Positions 36,565 to 48,608 of a stretch of 64,000 nt of DNA are shown here, one piece after another. A program made the translations under genes and the position numbers. Every line of letters starts with the position of its first letter. Within the stretch, counting starts at the first letter, position 1. The notes under the pieces were generated by a model. It made no database searches. It was not told the DNA's origin and was given only the letters and a program-made list of their open reading frames with translations. Origin of the DNA: an uncultured Clostridia bacterium (lineage in GTDB: Bacteria; Bacillota; Clostridia; Saccharofermentanales; Saccharofermentanaceae); assembly GCA_946407705.1 (NCBI GenBank), contig CAMJPC010000009.1, positions 1 to 64,000 of the forward strand, in the 5' to 3' direction.

Positions 36565-37817
36565 TAAAATTCCCAGGAAGAAATGTACTTCTTCTGTTCA
36601 TCAGTAAGCTCGTCGATCTTAATATTCTTCGTTTTAAGAAGGATTTCAGCAACCCTGTTGTCGATCTCTTCAGGTGTCTGATAAACATCGACAGGTAAAC
36701 GTGCAATACTGGTAGCGATATACATTGCAGACTGTGCCTGAAGAGCAAAACTCATATCCATGATCTCTACGGGATGTCCGTCTCCGGATGCCAGGTTAAC
36801 AAGCCTTCCTTCAGCTATTATGCAGACAGTCCTGCCGTTTGAGAGCTTATATCCGACAACATTATGACGAAGCTCAGAAGAAGAAACTGCCATTCTCGTG
36901 ATGTCTTTCATGCTGACTTCACAGTCAAAGTGTCCTGCGTTGCAGCATACGGCACCATCCTTCATCATGAGGAAATGCTTTTCAGTGATAACGTCCTTGC
37001 AACCCGTAACAGTAACGAAGAAATCACCCAAAGGAGCAGCTTCATCCATTGTCATTACGGAATAGCCTTCCATAAGTGCTTCACAAGCCTTAACGGGATC
37101 GATCTCGGTAACGATTACATTGGCACCGAGACCCTTTGCTCTCATGGCAACTCCCCTGCCGCACATACCGTAACCTGCAACTACAACAGTCTTACCGGCA
37201 ACAACAAGGTTTGTGGTAGCCATAATTGCGGTCCATACAGATTGACCTGTACCGAATCTGTTATCGAAAAGGTGCTTGCATCTTGCATCGTTAACAGCGA
37301 TTACGGGATATGCCAGTTTGCCTTCCTTCTTAAGGATCTCCAGACGGTGTACACCTGTAGTTGTTTCTTCGCATCCACCGATGATATTCGGAGTTAGATC
37401 CTTCATTTCAGAATGAAGGAGCAAAGCAAGGTCTCCGCCGTCATCGATTACGATGTGAGGTCCAAAAGACAGTGTTTTCTTTAAACGTGCGAAATACTCT
37501 TCTTCCGTATCACCATGAACAGCATAAACGTTCATAATGTTCAGCGAAGCAAGAGCTGCAGCAACATCATCCTGTGTAGACAAAGGATTGCATCCGGTCA
37601 AAGCAACTTCAGCGCCGCCTCTGGCAAGAGCTCTTGCCAGACATGCAGTCTTTGCTTCTACGTGTACGGAAACAGAGATCTTAAGTCCTTCGAAAGGCTG
37701 ACTCTTAATAAGCTCAGCTTCTATTGCACGAAGCACCGGCATATTGCGGTAAGCCCATTCGATCTTTTCTAATCCATAAGGTGCGAGGCTTATATCCTTT
37801 ACTTCGTAATTAAACAT
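36564..37817 (-). CDS. ahcY: Adenosylhomocysteinase
   Basis: Hydrolyses S-adenosylhomocysteine to adenosine and homocysteine with bound NAD. KTACLARALARGGAEVALTGCNPLSTQDDVAAAL and the NAD loop VVAGYGMCGRGVAMRAKGLGA are family signatures; CNAGHFDCEV and the C-terminal region also match. 417 residues is a usual bacterial length. The neighbouring purine nucleoside phosphorylase gene, 13 bases upstream, could remove the adenosine and drive the reaction forward. Confidence 0.93.
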   Translation of the reverse strand: MFNYEVKDISLAPYGLEKIEWAYRNMPVLRAIEAELIKSQPFEGLKISVSVHVEAKTACLARALARGGAEVALTGCNPLSTQDDVAAALASLNIMNVYAVHGDTEEEYFARLKKTLSFGPHIVIDDGGDLALLLHSEMKDLTPNIIGGCEETTTGVHRLEILKKEGKLAYPVIAVNDARCKHLFDNRFGTGQSVWTAIMATTNLVVAGKTVVVAGYGMCGRGVAMRAKGLGANVIVTEIDPVKACEALMEGYSVMTMDEAAPLGDFFVTVTGCKDVITEKHFLMMKDGAVCCNAGHFDCEVSMKDITRMAVSSSELRHNVVGYKLSNGRTVCIIAEGRLVNLASGDGHPVEIMDMSFALQAQSAMYIATSIARLPVDVYQTPEEIDNRVAEILLKTKNIKIDELTDEQKKYISSWEF

Positions 37818-37830
37818 CGCTTAAGCTCCT

Positions 37831-38673
37831 TTATTTAAGTCGTTTGATGAATTCCTTTACAAGCGCACAGCTTTGATCTGAAGCGGCAGCTGCCGTATCG
37901 AGAACTTCTTTCTCGGAAAGCGGTCCGTCATTGATTCCTGCCGCCATATTCGTTATGCAGGATATCGCAACGACCTTCATTCCCATATGGTTTGCACATA
38001 TAGCTTCAGGTACGGTAGACATGCCTACGCAGTCAGCACCTAATGTGCGGAGAGCTCTGATCTCGGCAGGTGTCTCATACTGAGGACCCTTTGTGTATGC
38101 GTAAACACCGCGGGTAAGACTGATATTCAGATCCTTGGCACAGGATTCGAGCAAAGCAATGCATTCTTTATCATAAACATTGCTCTGATCAGGGAACCTT
38201 ACACCTAATTCGTCAATGTTCGGTCCTCTCAAAACGGACTCTGCATAGAATGACAGATGATCCTCAATAGCAACAAATTCAGGCGGAACCATGTCTTTCC
38301 TGATGCCGCCGGCAGCGTTTGTAAGAAGGATCATCTTAACTCCGATCATCTTCATAACTCTTACATAAAAGATGATCTTCTCTATCGGAAAGCCTTCATA
38401 ATAATGGAATCTTCCACTCATCATGAAAACATCTTTACCGGACAGAGAACCGCAGACCAGCTTTCCTGCATGACCGGGAGCAGTTGAACACGGGAAATCA
38501 GGGATTTCATCATAAGGTAAGGTAAAATACTTTTCACAAATCTCTGTAAGCGGACCAAGACCTGAACCTAAGACCAGACAGATCTCAGGGACCTTACGTC
38601 CGTTAAGGTGACTTACGATATAATCGCCTGCTCTTTTTAAAGATTTGAAGTATTCTTCCTTATTTTCGATCAT
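37831..38673 (-). CDS. Purine nucleoside phosphorylase
   Basis: Phosphorolyses purine nucleosides to base and ribose-1-phosphate. Motifs: CLVLGSGLGPL (phosphate loop), SGRFHYYEG, TNAAGGIRKD and GMSTVPEAICANH. These match the trimeric PunA/DeoD-II type. The true start is the ATG at 38673, one base after the secA stop; a longer frame from 38742 runs inside secA. 280 residues is the usual length. Trimeric enzymes prefer guanosine/inosine; use of adenosine is not certain. Confidence 0.92.
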   Translation of the reverse strand: MIENKEEYFKSLKRAGDYIVSHLNGRKVPEICLVLGSGLGPLTEICEKYFTLPYDEIPDFPCSTAPGHAGKLVCGSLSGKDVFMMSGRFHYYEGFPIEKIIFYVRVMKMIGVKMILLTNAAGGIRKDMVPPEFVAIEDHLSFYAESVLRGPNIDELGVRFPDQSNVYDKECIALLESCAKDLNISLTRGVYAYTKGPQYETPAEIRALRTLGADCVGMSTVPEAICANHMGMKVVAISCITNMAAGINDGPLSEKEVLDTAAAASDQSCALVKEFIKRLK

Positions 38674-38674
38674 A

Positions 38675-41464
<2,790 letters not shown>

Positions 41465-41917
41465 TTACTCAGTTTTCTCCTCTTGTTCTTTATTATCGCG
41501 TTCGTTAAGTCTCTTTAGTGCGGTCCTGTATCCGCCGTCCGGGTTTATGTAGCAGGTCTTTACACGTGATATGGTCGTAGAACTGACCTTTGTACTGCTT
41601 CTGGCCTTGCCACGAACTCTTCCGCTACTGTGCTTTGTCTCGGAAGATGCACCGGATTCCTCACTCTCCGGGGTGCCCGAAAGTTCTTTGATAATCTCTT
41701 CGTAGCTCTTTCCCTGTTCTATCCTTCTTACGATCTGCCAACGATGAAGAAAAGACTGCAATTCATTTACCGAACAAAGATCCTTGAAGAACTTGTGAAT
41801 CTCCTCGGGATTCTTCATGGTGAGAATGGCGTTATAGAGATCCGTAAGCTCTTCCATCTCACTGTCAGTAAATGCAGCAGCGAATTTCAGCTCGTTTCTG
41901 TCCTTGTTCTTAATCAT
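41465..41917 (-). CDS. yerC: YerC/TrpR-related DNA-binding protein with an insertion in its helix-turn-helix
   Basis: A 150-residue protein similar to YerC/YecD (TrpR superfamily): EMEELTDLYNAILTMKNPEEIHKFFKDLCSVNELQSF at the N-terminus and TTISRVKTCYINPDGGYRTALKRL at the C-terminus. In ordinary YerC the two helices of the HTH are joined by a few residues (about 100 residues total). Here a Ser/Glu/Arg-rich insertion (about 82-111) separates KSYEEIIKELS from SSTTISRV. A Lys/Glu tail follows. The ribosome site is weak. Whether it binds DNA in the normal way is unclear. Next to secA. Confidence 0.82.
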   Translation of the reverse strand: MIKNKDRNELKFAAAFTDSEMEELTDLYNAILTMKNPEEIHKFFKDLCSVNELQSFLHRWQIVRRIEQGKSYEEIIKELSGTPESEESGASSETKHSSGRVRGKARSSTKVSSTTISRVKTCYINPDGGYRTALKRLNERDNKEQEEKTE

Positions 41918-41922
41918 GGCGA

Positions 41923-42156
41923 TTACCCGACAGCATCATTTACGAAATCAATAAGCGGAGCTGCATATCCTGTATAGAAAGCAACGAAAATAATCGTAAC
42001 AACTACAACCGCCAGAATGCCGACCAGGCATCTGGAAAAGAAAAGGTTCGTCTTGGCCTTTCTAAGAGTATCACCGATAGACAGGTTGGACCCGTTATCG
42101 TTGTTTATCATTGAACTGGCCAAACTCGGCCTTCTGACAGCATTTTCGCGTTTCAA
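41923..42156 (-). CDS. Small single-span membrane protein
   Basis: 77 residues from a TTG at 42156, chosen because GGAGG lies 8 bases upstream; the in-frame TTG at 42171 overlaps that site. A cytosolic N-terminus (KRENAVRRPSLASS) leads to one hydrophobic helix (about 42-62, VGILAVVVVTIIFVAFYTGY). Not assigned to a family. It is the first gene of the yerC-secA unit; the position before secA recalls small SecE-like proteins but the sequence does not support that. Confidence 0.65.
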   Translation of the reverse strand: MKRENAVRRPSLASSMINNDNGSNLSIGDTLRKAKTNLFFSRCLVGILAVVVVTIIFVAFYTGYAAPLIDFVNDAVG

Positions 42157-42214
42157 ACAAGACACCTCCAAAATTATCCGATATATCTTAACGCAATATT
42201 AAGTTTAATACAAT

Positions 42215-42243
42215 AAATTAAATAAAGAGAAAAATCCTGTCAA
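42215..42243 (-). promoter_or_regulatory. Candidate promoter upstream of the small membrane protein-yerC-secA unit
   Basis: A perfect -35 TTGACA (42238-42243), a 17-base spacer and a weak -10 TAATTT (42215-42220), 58 bases before the TTG start. Confidence 0.5.
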
Positions 42244-42261
42244 AAATCAAATTATCGGTTT

Positions 42262-43251
42262 TCAGGAGTATTTGGTCGATTTGCCGTATTCCTTGATAAC
42301 CAGGTTCACACCTTTGCCCTTTGCATACTCCGACAAAGATTCTATCGTATTTTTGCGGTCCGCGGGAGAATTTCCAGGTATTACGACCGTAAGAGTCCTG
42401 CCTTTTATGTTCCTAACGCTGTAATTCTTGCCGTTAATAACCTTGTCTGTACCGTTAAACGAACTTAATTGATCAATATCGGCCTTTATGGTCTTCGTTA
42501 TCTTGCCCTTAGACTTATAATACGGTGCTGTCAGGTCAATTGACTTTAGAGAACTGACATTTCCGTTATCATTGCTGTCAATGACCGGATAAGTCTTGGG
42601 CAGATTTGTGCCGTAAATATCACGAAACCTGTCGCCACGGCTGAAATTATTAAGGCTCCAGATGTCATTCGAGGTGTTTTTGGGGTTATCACCTTCAAGA
42701 ATCAGAGATGAATCACCGTATAACGGGATTACAGAGAATATGGTTCTTTGCTTTCTTCCGGCTATGGTAATCACCGAGTATTTCGTGGTTACTTCGATAA
42801 CGTGCCTTTTGCTGCTTATATCAAAAGAAACATCGATATCATCAGGACAAAAGAACGAAGAACCTCCATTCCGTTCTTTGTAGTACTTAACGATATTCTT
42901 GGCCATTGTTCCTGCTAGTACCCCTTCCAGAACGGCTTCTTCAAATCTATATCCCGATGCAGTATTAAGGCCTCCCGCCACTTTGGATACAGTACCAAGA
43001 ACAGATGATGCTTTTGTCCCATCCAGCGCCGTATCAGGAAAAGCATTCAGGAGAAAAGATGCCGTATCTCCGGCCGGAACAGTAAGCGGATACAAGAGCG
43101 ACATGTTCTCGCAACACTGATTGACAGATCTGGTCATCAGGATATCCGTTCTGTAAAGATTGATCGCACTGATTATGCTTGCGATAAGCAATAAAACACA
43201 TGTAAAGCATATAGCTGCCTCGATTGTCACGCTTCCCTTTTTGTTTTTCAT
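42262..43251 (-). CDS. TadE-like pseudopilin
   Basis: 329 residues. The N-terminus KNKKGSVTIEAAICFTCVLLLI has a prepilin-peptidase-like site (G then SVTIE, with Glu at +5), followed by one hydrophobic helix, as in TadE/TadG minor pilins. The large extracellular part is not matched to a known fold; its C-terminus NTIESLSEYAKGKGVNLVIKEYG looks structured. Third of three pseudopilin-like genes. Likely membrane-assembled, exported; partner machinery (tadABC) is not in the window. Confidence 0.75.
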   Translation of the reverse strand: MKNKKGSVTIEAAICFTCVLLLIASIISAINLYRTDILMTRSVNQCCENMSLLYPLTVPAGDTASFLLNAFPDTALDGTKASSVLGTVSKVAGGLNTASGYRFEEAVLEGVLAGTMAKNIVKYYKERNGGSSFFCPDDIDVSFDISSKRHVIEVTTKYSVITIAGRKQRTIFSVIPLYGDSSLILEGDNPKNTSNDIWSLNNFSRGDRFRDIYGTNLPKTYPVIDSNDNGNVSSLKSIDLTAPYYKSKGKITKTIKADIDQLSSFNGTDKVINGKNYSVRNIKGRTLTVVIPGNSPADRKNTIESLSEYAKGKGVNLVIKEYGKSTKYS

Positions 43252-43257
43252 GTTTAT

Positions 43258-44618
43258 TTACCCGTAGAGTGCATAACTTCTTGTTATCTGGATCTTCTTA
43301 AAGCCTGTATCCGCGTTTGCAGTTAAACCCGTATAAAGATCACCATAATCTCTTTTGAGAACAGTCAGACCGCGTTCAAGCATTTTGTCATCAGGTACAG
43401 CCTGCATGAAAAGGAATAAGAAATCTCTGTACCCTGCCGTAACGATTTTCTTATCCTTATGTTCATAGAGTGTCACTCTTTCTCCCTTCCTTAAGACATT
43501 GATGTCCTTGCCTGCTTTGAACGTTGCTATCAGAAGTATCAAAGCTACGGTTATGACCCTGTAATCTATGTCAACCGAACCTTCAGATAAGGCCGCGATA
43601 ATTGCCGCGATTATCTTTGAAACAATATCCACCTTCGATCTGTAATCCTTATCAAGGTAATCCTTAAGAAAGTTCGTTCCTGTAAGCACAGACAAAGCAG
43701 GAAATTCACGGCCGCAAGCGATTTAACACCCGTTAGTCCGGTAAGGATGTATTCTGAGTCATCACTATTTTTACTGTGGATCTGTGAATATGATGTCCCG
43801 TTTATCGTGGAATCACAGTCCTCTTTCAGAGAACAGTCAAAATTGTAAGAAAAGTAATTTGCTTCATAAACATGAGTCAGAACTTTAAAGCTTTTCTTTC
43901 CCAGTGTCTCATGCAGTCCTATAAGCTCATCAAACAGGCCGATCGCAGGTTTCATGTTCTTAATGCTTATGTTGATCGAGAAGTCCTTGAGATCATTATC
44001 GTCATTACATTTTTTCTTCAAGCTTTCAAGGATCTCAATCTGCTTCTCGTAATCATTGATATTCAGCTTTTCCCCGACCTTTTCGAACCAACTGCTTATC
44101 TTTTCAGAACCGCTTATTATGTCACTGACATAACCTGCAGCAGGACTTGAAGTGTATTCCTTGATCTTTTTCAAGACTCCTGTATCAAGCAGCTCGTTTA
44201 TGAGTTCCGAAAATACATCTGCAACCCTGTTTATCGCGATACCTGTGGCCCTGTAGGAATAGTACATATTGATCGCATCCCGAAGAGCTTTCCTGTCTAT
44301 TTTCTTGTAACCGCCTAAGTTCAATTCTGGTCCTTCGGTATATCCGCATGCCAGGAGAGCCTTGGAATAGATATCGTCATCGACTGCATCTTTGGTAAAT
44401 GCGTATACTCCGTAAACATCGAAAAGCTGCCTGTTATACTCACACATAATGCTTTCCACCTGGGCATCAACCGCATTATTGACCTTGGTAATATAGTCAA
44501 GTTCCCATACAAAAGCCAGAAAAGTACATTCGACAAGAATTACCGATGACAGAATTATTGCCAAGAAGACAGATGATGCTCCGTGGCGCTTGATCCTTTT
44601 CTTAATCGTTCTTCTCAT
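43258..44618 (-). pseudogene. DUF5702-like TadE/G-type protein, interrupted by a frameshift near 43690
   Basis: The first frame starts at ATG 44618: a basic N-terminus with RHGASSVFLAIILSSVI and a long helix, then helical segments, and a DUF5702-like region up to EYILTGLTGVKSLAAVNF. Past there the reading frame turns to unlikely sequence and stops at 43611. The expected C-terminal half (LTGTNFLKDYLDKDYRSKVDI to the stop at 43258, with a membrane helix) is in the -1 frame. A single -1 shift between about 43670 and 43715 restores a 453-residue protein. No slippery heptamer is obvious. It is a broken gene, a sequencing/assembly indel, or a phase-variable site. The gene overlaps the upstream pseudopilin gene by 17 bases. 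Confidence 0.75.
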
Positions 44619-44910
44619 TTGAAGTCACCTCGCTCGCTACAGTAGCAGCTCTGCCGTAGATAAGACGGAAGTTATCCGATAAACCGGTCAGATATGTGCA
44701 AAGCTTCTCAGGAGAAGTGTTATAAGAAACGGCTGAACCGATCTTCTTTTCAGTCAGAAGTCTGGTGTCCTTATTCTGATATTCGTATTCCTCAAAACCG
44801 TACCTGCAGTCATAAAAAGCCTCTATGGCAGTTGATTCAGGTGCAGTTACAATGAACGTGAGTATTGTAAGAACTATCGTAAATACTATTGCTGTTTCCA
44901 GTGTTGACAT
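44602..44910 (-). CDS. Small TadE/pilin-like protein
   Basis: 102 residues from the ATG at 44910, which has AGGAGG 8 bases upstream (an in-frame GTG at 44919 overlaps that site). An N-terminal hydrophobic helix (STLETAIVFTIVLTILTFIVTAP) with Glu near position 5 resembles pseudopilins. The remaining part has two Cys residues. First gene of the three-gene pilus-like operon, 59 bases downstream of the decamer array at 44969-44998. Confidence 0.68.
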   Translation of the reverse strand: MSTLETAIVFTIVLTILTFIVTAPESTAIEAFYDCRYGFEEYEYQNKDTRLLTEKKIGSAVSYNTSPEKLCTYLTGLSDNFRLIYGRAATVASEVTSNEKND

Positions 44911-44968
44911 TGAATTCACCTCCTGCAGTTAATTTGATTAATCATATAACGGCAGGCACGATGAATTT

Positions 44969-44998
44969 ACCGACAAAAACCGACAAAAACCGACAAAG
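44969..44998. repeat. Three tandem decamers ACCGACAAAA upstream of the pseudopilin operon
   Basis: Exact units at 44969-44978 and 44979-44988, with ACCGACAAAG at 44989-44998. On the coding (minus) strand this reads TTTTGTCGGT repeated every 10 bases, one helical turn. A second triple array lies at 62436-62465 ahead of comEC, in the same orientation to its gene. Probably regulator-binding sites; the regulator is unknown. Confidence 0.7.
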
Positions 44999-44999
44999 A

Positions 45000-45021
45000 A
45001 ACGCCCGGCGGACCGGGCGTT
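45000..45021 (-). terminator. Strong terminator hairpin after pheT
   Basis: AACGCCCGG and CCGGGCGTT form a 9-base GC-rich stem around a 4-base loop. On the minus strand TCTTTGTCGGTTTTTG follows. It stands in tandem with the weaker hairpin at 45022-45040. Confidence 0.75.
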
Positions 45022-45040
45022 AAAAATGCTCACGAGCACT
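45022..45040 (-). terminator. First, weaker terminator hairpin after pheT
   Basis: Minus-strand AGTGCTC-GT-GAGCATT followed by TTTT, about 70 bases after the pheT stop. Confidence 0.5.
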
Positions 45041-45109
45041 GATTTTATTTAATTACAAGTCACTTTCAAGCTTTTTTGTTGCTATATTACCTATTTAAGA
45101 ATTTCAAGG

Positions 45110-47527
45110 TCATGCACGGAGAGTTATTCCGAACTTGTTGCCAAGGTTTTCAAGGATGGTGCTTACGAAGCCGTCGATTATCTCAGGCTTGAATTCCTCA
45201 TCCTTAGGCGTGAAGACTACGCTAAATGCAAGACTCTTCTTGTTAAGACCAAGCTGTATACCTTCGTAGATATCGAAAAGCTCGATCTTGGTGATGTACT
45301 CGCAGGAAGCCTTGATCTCCTTTTCAACCTGAGCACATGTAATACTCTTATCCATAACGAAGCAGAAGTCACGCTTTTCCTCAAGGAACTTCGGAAGAGG
45401 AATGAACTTTCTTTCCTTGCCATAGTACTTGCTCAGAGTACGCAGATCGATCTCGGCAACATAAGCAGGTACCCTCATGTCAAGCTCATCGCAAATCTCA
45501 TAGAGTACCTGACCCAAATAGCCGACATTCTCGCCGTTGCAGATGACCTTGGCCGTTCTGCCCGGATGAAGGAATGTCTTCGCATCCTTATCGTAATCGA
45601 ACTCAACGTCCAAAGAAGCAGCGATAACGTCGACAAGGCCCTTAAGCGAGAAGAAATCCTCATCCTCGCCGAAAACGCCAATGCAGATGGTCTCGCGCTC
45701 ATCAGGGTACTCCGTAAGAGGCAAGCTCTTAGGCAGGAACTTGTTGCCCATCTCGTAAATGCGGCCTGTCAGGATGCCGTTCTTCTGGTTTCTGGCCATA
45801 GCCTTGATCATCTGAGGCGCCAAAGTTGTACGCATCAGAGAAAGATCGATATTGATCGGATTCAAGATCTTGATGGCAGTTCTTTCGGGAGCATCCTCGG
45901 GAAGTTTCAGAAGATCGAAATCCGAGGGTGAGAAGAACGAATAGTGTACGCCTTCTGAAGCACCGGCTGCGCAAAGATCGCGTCTGATCTTGAGTTCTGA
46001 ACGCTGCTTTAAGTTATATCCGCCGCTCGTAACCTTAGCCGTAGGAATGAATGTGGGCACGATGTGATCGTAACCGTACATACGGATAACTTCCTCAGCA
46101 ACATCCTGATAAGACTCCATATCAACGCGGTATCCCGGAATGGCGATAGTAAGTGAATCACCGTTAAGTTCAGGCGCGAAGTTAAGTCCCGTAAGGATTC
46201 GGATGATGTCTTCATCAGGAACCGTAATGCCAAGTACTCCGTTAACCTGTTTAACGCTTACTGTCAGCTTTCTGGGCTCGATCGAGTTACCTGTATTCAC
46301 ATCGAAAGCTGTTTTCGAGACCTTGCCGCATCCGAGTTCTTCAATAAGATGCAGAGCTCTCTTCATTGCCATAACCGTAGTGTATTCATCAACACCCTTG
46401 GAGAATCTCATGGAAGAATCAGAAACCTGACCCAAAGCCTTAGAGCTCTTACGGATATTATCGTGAGCAAACTTTGCAGCCTCGAACATTACCGCATTGG
46501 TCGAAGCAAGGATCTCGGAATTGAGACCGCCCATGATGCCCGCCAGAGCGACAGGTTTCTTACCGTCGCAGATGACAAGGTTATCGGAAGTAAGTTCGAA
46601 TTCCTTCTCATCGAGAGTAACGATCTTCTCGCCGTTCTCGGCACGGCGTACGTGGATCTCACCGCCTTCGAGATAAGAATAATCGAAAGCGTGCATCGGC
46701 TGACCGAGTTCATAAAGCACATAGTTTGTGATATCAACTACGTTAGAGATAGCAGAACAGCCAACAAGAGCCAGACGGCGCTTCATCCAAGCCGGTGATT
46801 CAGCGATTGTAACGTCAGAAACATAGTGTCCGATGTATCTCGGGCAAAGATCAGGTGCTGACACACGAATGTTGAAGTCGATCGAGACATCGCTCTCAGT
46901 ATAATCAAGAGCAGGCTCCTTGACCTGCTTTCCAAGAACTGCGGCTACTTCCCTTGCAATACCGAAGATGCTCTGACAGTCGGGCCTGTTTGCCGTGATG
47001 GACACATCGAAAATGTAATCATCCAAACCTAAGATGGGCTTAACGTCAGCACCGGGGACTGAATCCGCAGGCAAGACGAGAAGTCCGTTGTATCCTGCAC
47101 CCGGGAACATGTCCTCAGAAACGCCAAGCTCAACACCGGAGCAGAGCATACCGAACGAATCGTATCCTCTGAGCTTGCCCTGACCTATAGTCATGACGCC
47201 TTCAACTGTTACGTGATCCTTTGCTGTCGCATAGACCTGCGCGCCGATAAGAGCCAGAGGATACTTGCCGCCTGCCGCTACGTTGTCAGCGCCGCAGCAG
47301 ATCTGAAGAACGCCGTTCTCGCCGGCATCAACAGTGCAAAGATGAAGATGAGTGCCTTCGATCGCTTCACAGGTCTTAACTTCACCGACAACGACTTTGC
47401 TTATGTCCTTGCCTACTTCATACTTTTCCTCTACCTCGAAACCGCAGCTGAAGAGCTTTTCTTCAAGAACGTCCGGGGTAACGTCAATATCAACATAATC
47501 TTTAAGCCAGCTTAATGGTACTAACAT
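45110..47527 (-). CDS. pheT: Phenylalanyl-tRNA synthetase beta subunit
   Basis: 805 residues with the full bacterial layout: an N-terminal OB tRNA-binding domain (about 40-150), B3/B4 editing region (about 210-380), B5 (about 405-470) and a C-terminal FDX anticodon-binding domain (about 710-805). ITANRPDCQSIFGIAREVAAV, VDITNYVLYELGQPMHAFD and LHPGRTAKVI are typical. Forms the alpha2-beta2 enzyme with PheS, encoded 17 bases upstream. Controlled by the T-box in front of pheS. Confidence 0.96.
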   Translation of the reverse strand: MLVPLSWLKDYVDIDVTPDVLEEKLFSCGFEVEEKYEVGKDISKVVVGEVKTCEAIEGTHLHLCTVDAGENGVLQICCGADNVAAGGKYPLALIGAQVYATAKDHVTVEGVMTIGQGKLRGYDSFGMLCSGVELGVSEDMFPGAGYNGLLVLPADSVPGADVKPILGLDDYIFDVSITANRPDCQSIFGIAREVAAVLGKQVKEPALDYTESDVSIDFNIRVSAPDLCPRYIGHYVSDVTIAESPAWMKRRLALVGCSAISNVVDITNYVLYELGQPMHAFDYSYLEGGEIHVRRAENGEKIVTLDEKEFELTSDNLVICDGKKPVALAGIMGGLNSEILASTNAVMFEAAKFAHDNIRKSSKALGQVSDSSMRFSKGVDEYTTVMAMKRALHLIEELGCGKVSKTAFDVNTGNSIEPRKLTVSVKQVNGVLGITVPDEDIIRILTGLNFAPELNGDSLTIAIPGYRVDMESYQDVAEEVIRMYGYDHIVPTFIPTAKVTSGGYNLKQRSELKIRRDLCAAGASEGVHYSFFSPSDFDLLKLPEDAPERTAIKILNPINIDLSLMRTTLAPQMIKAMARNQKNGILTGRIYEMGNKFLPKSLPLTEYPDERETICIGVFGEDEDFFSLKGLVDVIAASLDVEFDYDKDAKTFLHPGRTAKVICNGENVGYLGQVLYEICDELDMRVPAYVAEIDLRTLSKYYGKERKFIPLPKFLEEKRDFCFVMDKSITCAQVEKEIKASCEYITKIELFDIYEGIQLGLNKKSLAFSVVFTPKDEEFKPEIIDGFVSTILENLGNKFGITLRA

Positions 47528-47544
47528 ATCTTTGCCTCCTCACC

Positions 47545-48588
47545 TTAATCGTCGATCTGTTCAAGTACGCGGAGATCAGACTCAAACAGGAGTTTGATGT
47601 TGTTGATACCGTACTTGAGCATGGCAATACGATCGATACCGATACCGAAAGCCAGACCGCTGTATTTATTGCTATCGATTCCGCAGCCTTCAAGAACCTT
47701 CTTGTTGACTACGCCTGCACCCAAGACCTCTATCCAGCCTGTTCCCTTGCAGAGCTTGCATCCCTTGCCGCCGCACTGGAAGCAGGAAACGTCTACCTCA
47801 ACGGAAGGCTCCGTGAACGGGAAATATGAAGGACGGAGACGGGTTCTTGTCTCTTCGCCGAAGATCTTCTTAACGAAAACATCAAGCATTCCCTGAAGAT
47901 CGCAGAGAGTGATGCCCTCATCAACTACAAGTCCTTCCATCTGGGAGAACATCGGTGAATGCGTAGCATCGTCATCGGAACGGAAAACCTTACCCGGTGA
48001 GATGATCTTGATCGGGGGCTGCTGAGACTCCATGACATGGACCTGGCCTGCCGATGTCTGTGTTCTAAGAAGGAATTCAGGGCTCAAATAGAATGTATCC
48101 TGCATGTCACGCGAAGGATGATCCTTAGGGATATTCAGAGCCGTGAAATTATAGTGGTCAGTCTCGATCTCATTACCCTCGTAAACAGAGAAACCCATTG
48201 AACCGAATATGTCTACGATCTGGTTTCTTACCTGGGTATTGGGATGAAGATAACCCTTCTTAAGCTTCTTAGAAGGCAATGTCACATCGATGGTCTCGGA
48301 TTCATAACGTGCTTTCTGCTCAGCTTCCTTGAACTGTGCATCCAGGGCATCGAACTTCTCTGTAGCCCAGTTTCTGATCTCGTTGACCATCTTGCCGTAA
48401 TCGGCCTTCAGTTCTTTCGGAATCTTGCCCATCTCCTTCATGAGAGAGCCGATCTTACCTTCCTTTGAGTCCATAACGCTCTTTCTATACTCAAAGACAC
48501 CCTTGGAACTCTTGATCTCAGTAAGATCTGTCTCGATCTTGGCTCTGATCTCAGACAACTTTGCACTTAATTCACTAAGTTCAGCCAT
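47545..48588 (-). CDS. pheS: Phenylalanyl-tRNA synthetase alpha subunit
   Basis: Catalytic subunit, 347 residues. [54 protein letters not shown] and [16 protein letters not shown] (class II motifs) are present. It carries a Cys-rich insertion [20 protein letters not shown], common in many Firmicutes. The start at ATG 48588 has AAGGAGG 7 bases away; a longer frame from 48630 runs into the T-box. Confidence 0.96.
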   Translation of the reverse strand: MAELSELSAKLSEIRAKIETDLTEIKSSKGVFEYRKSVMDSKEGKIGSLMKEMGKIPKELKADYGKMVNEIRNWATEKFDALDAQFKEAEQKARYESETIDVTLPSKKLKKGYLHPNTQVRNQIVDIFGSMGFSVYEGNEIETDHYNFTALNIPKDHPSRDMQDTFYLSPEFLLRTQTSAGQVHVMESQQPPIKIISPGKVFRSDDDATHSPMFSQMEGLVVDEGITLCDLQGMLDVFVKKIFGEETRTRLRPSYFPFTEPSVEVDVSCFQCGGKGCKLCKGTGWIEVLGAGVVNKKVLEGCGIDSNKYSGLAFGIGIDRIAMLKYGINNIKLLFESDLRVLEQIDD

Positions 48589-48608
48589 GTTTTCCTCCTT
48601 CTTTGCAT

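Noticed and set aside
36864-37397. Plus-strand frame inside ahcY
   Set aside because: Antisense to a well-conserved gene, no ribosome site.
43258-43695. Separate small gene starting at TTG 43695
   Set aside because: It has no ribosome site and its sequence continues the DUF5702-like protein in another frame; treated as the 3' part of a frameshifted gene.
43670-43715. Programmed ribosomal frameshift in the DUF5702-like gene
   Set aside because: No X XXY YYZ slippery heptamer and no clear downstream pseudoknot; an indel is simpler.
44969-44998. CRISPR repeat
   Set aside because: Units are 10 bp with no spacers and no cas genes are present.
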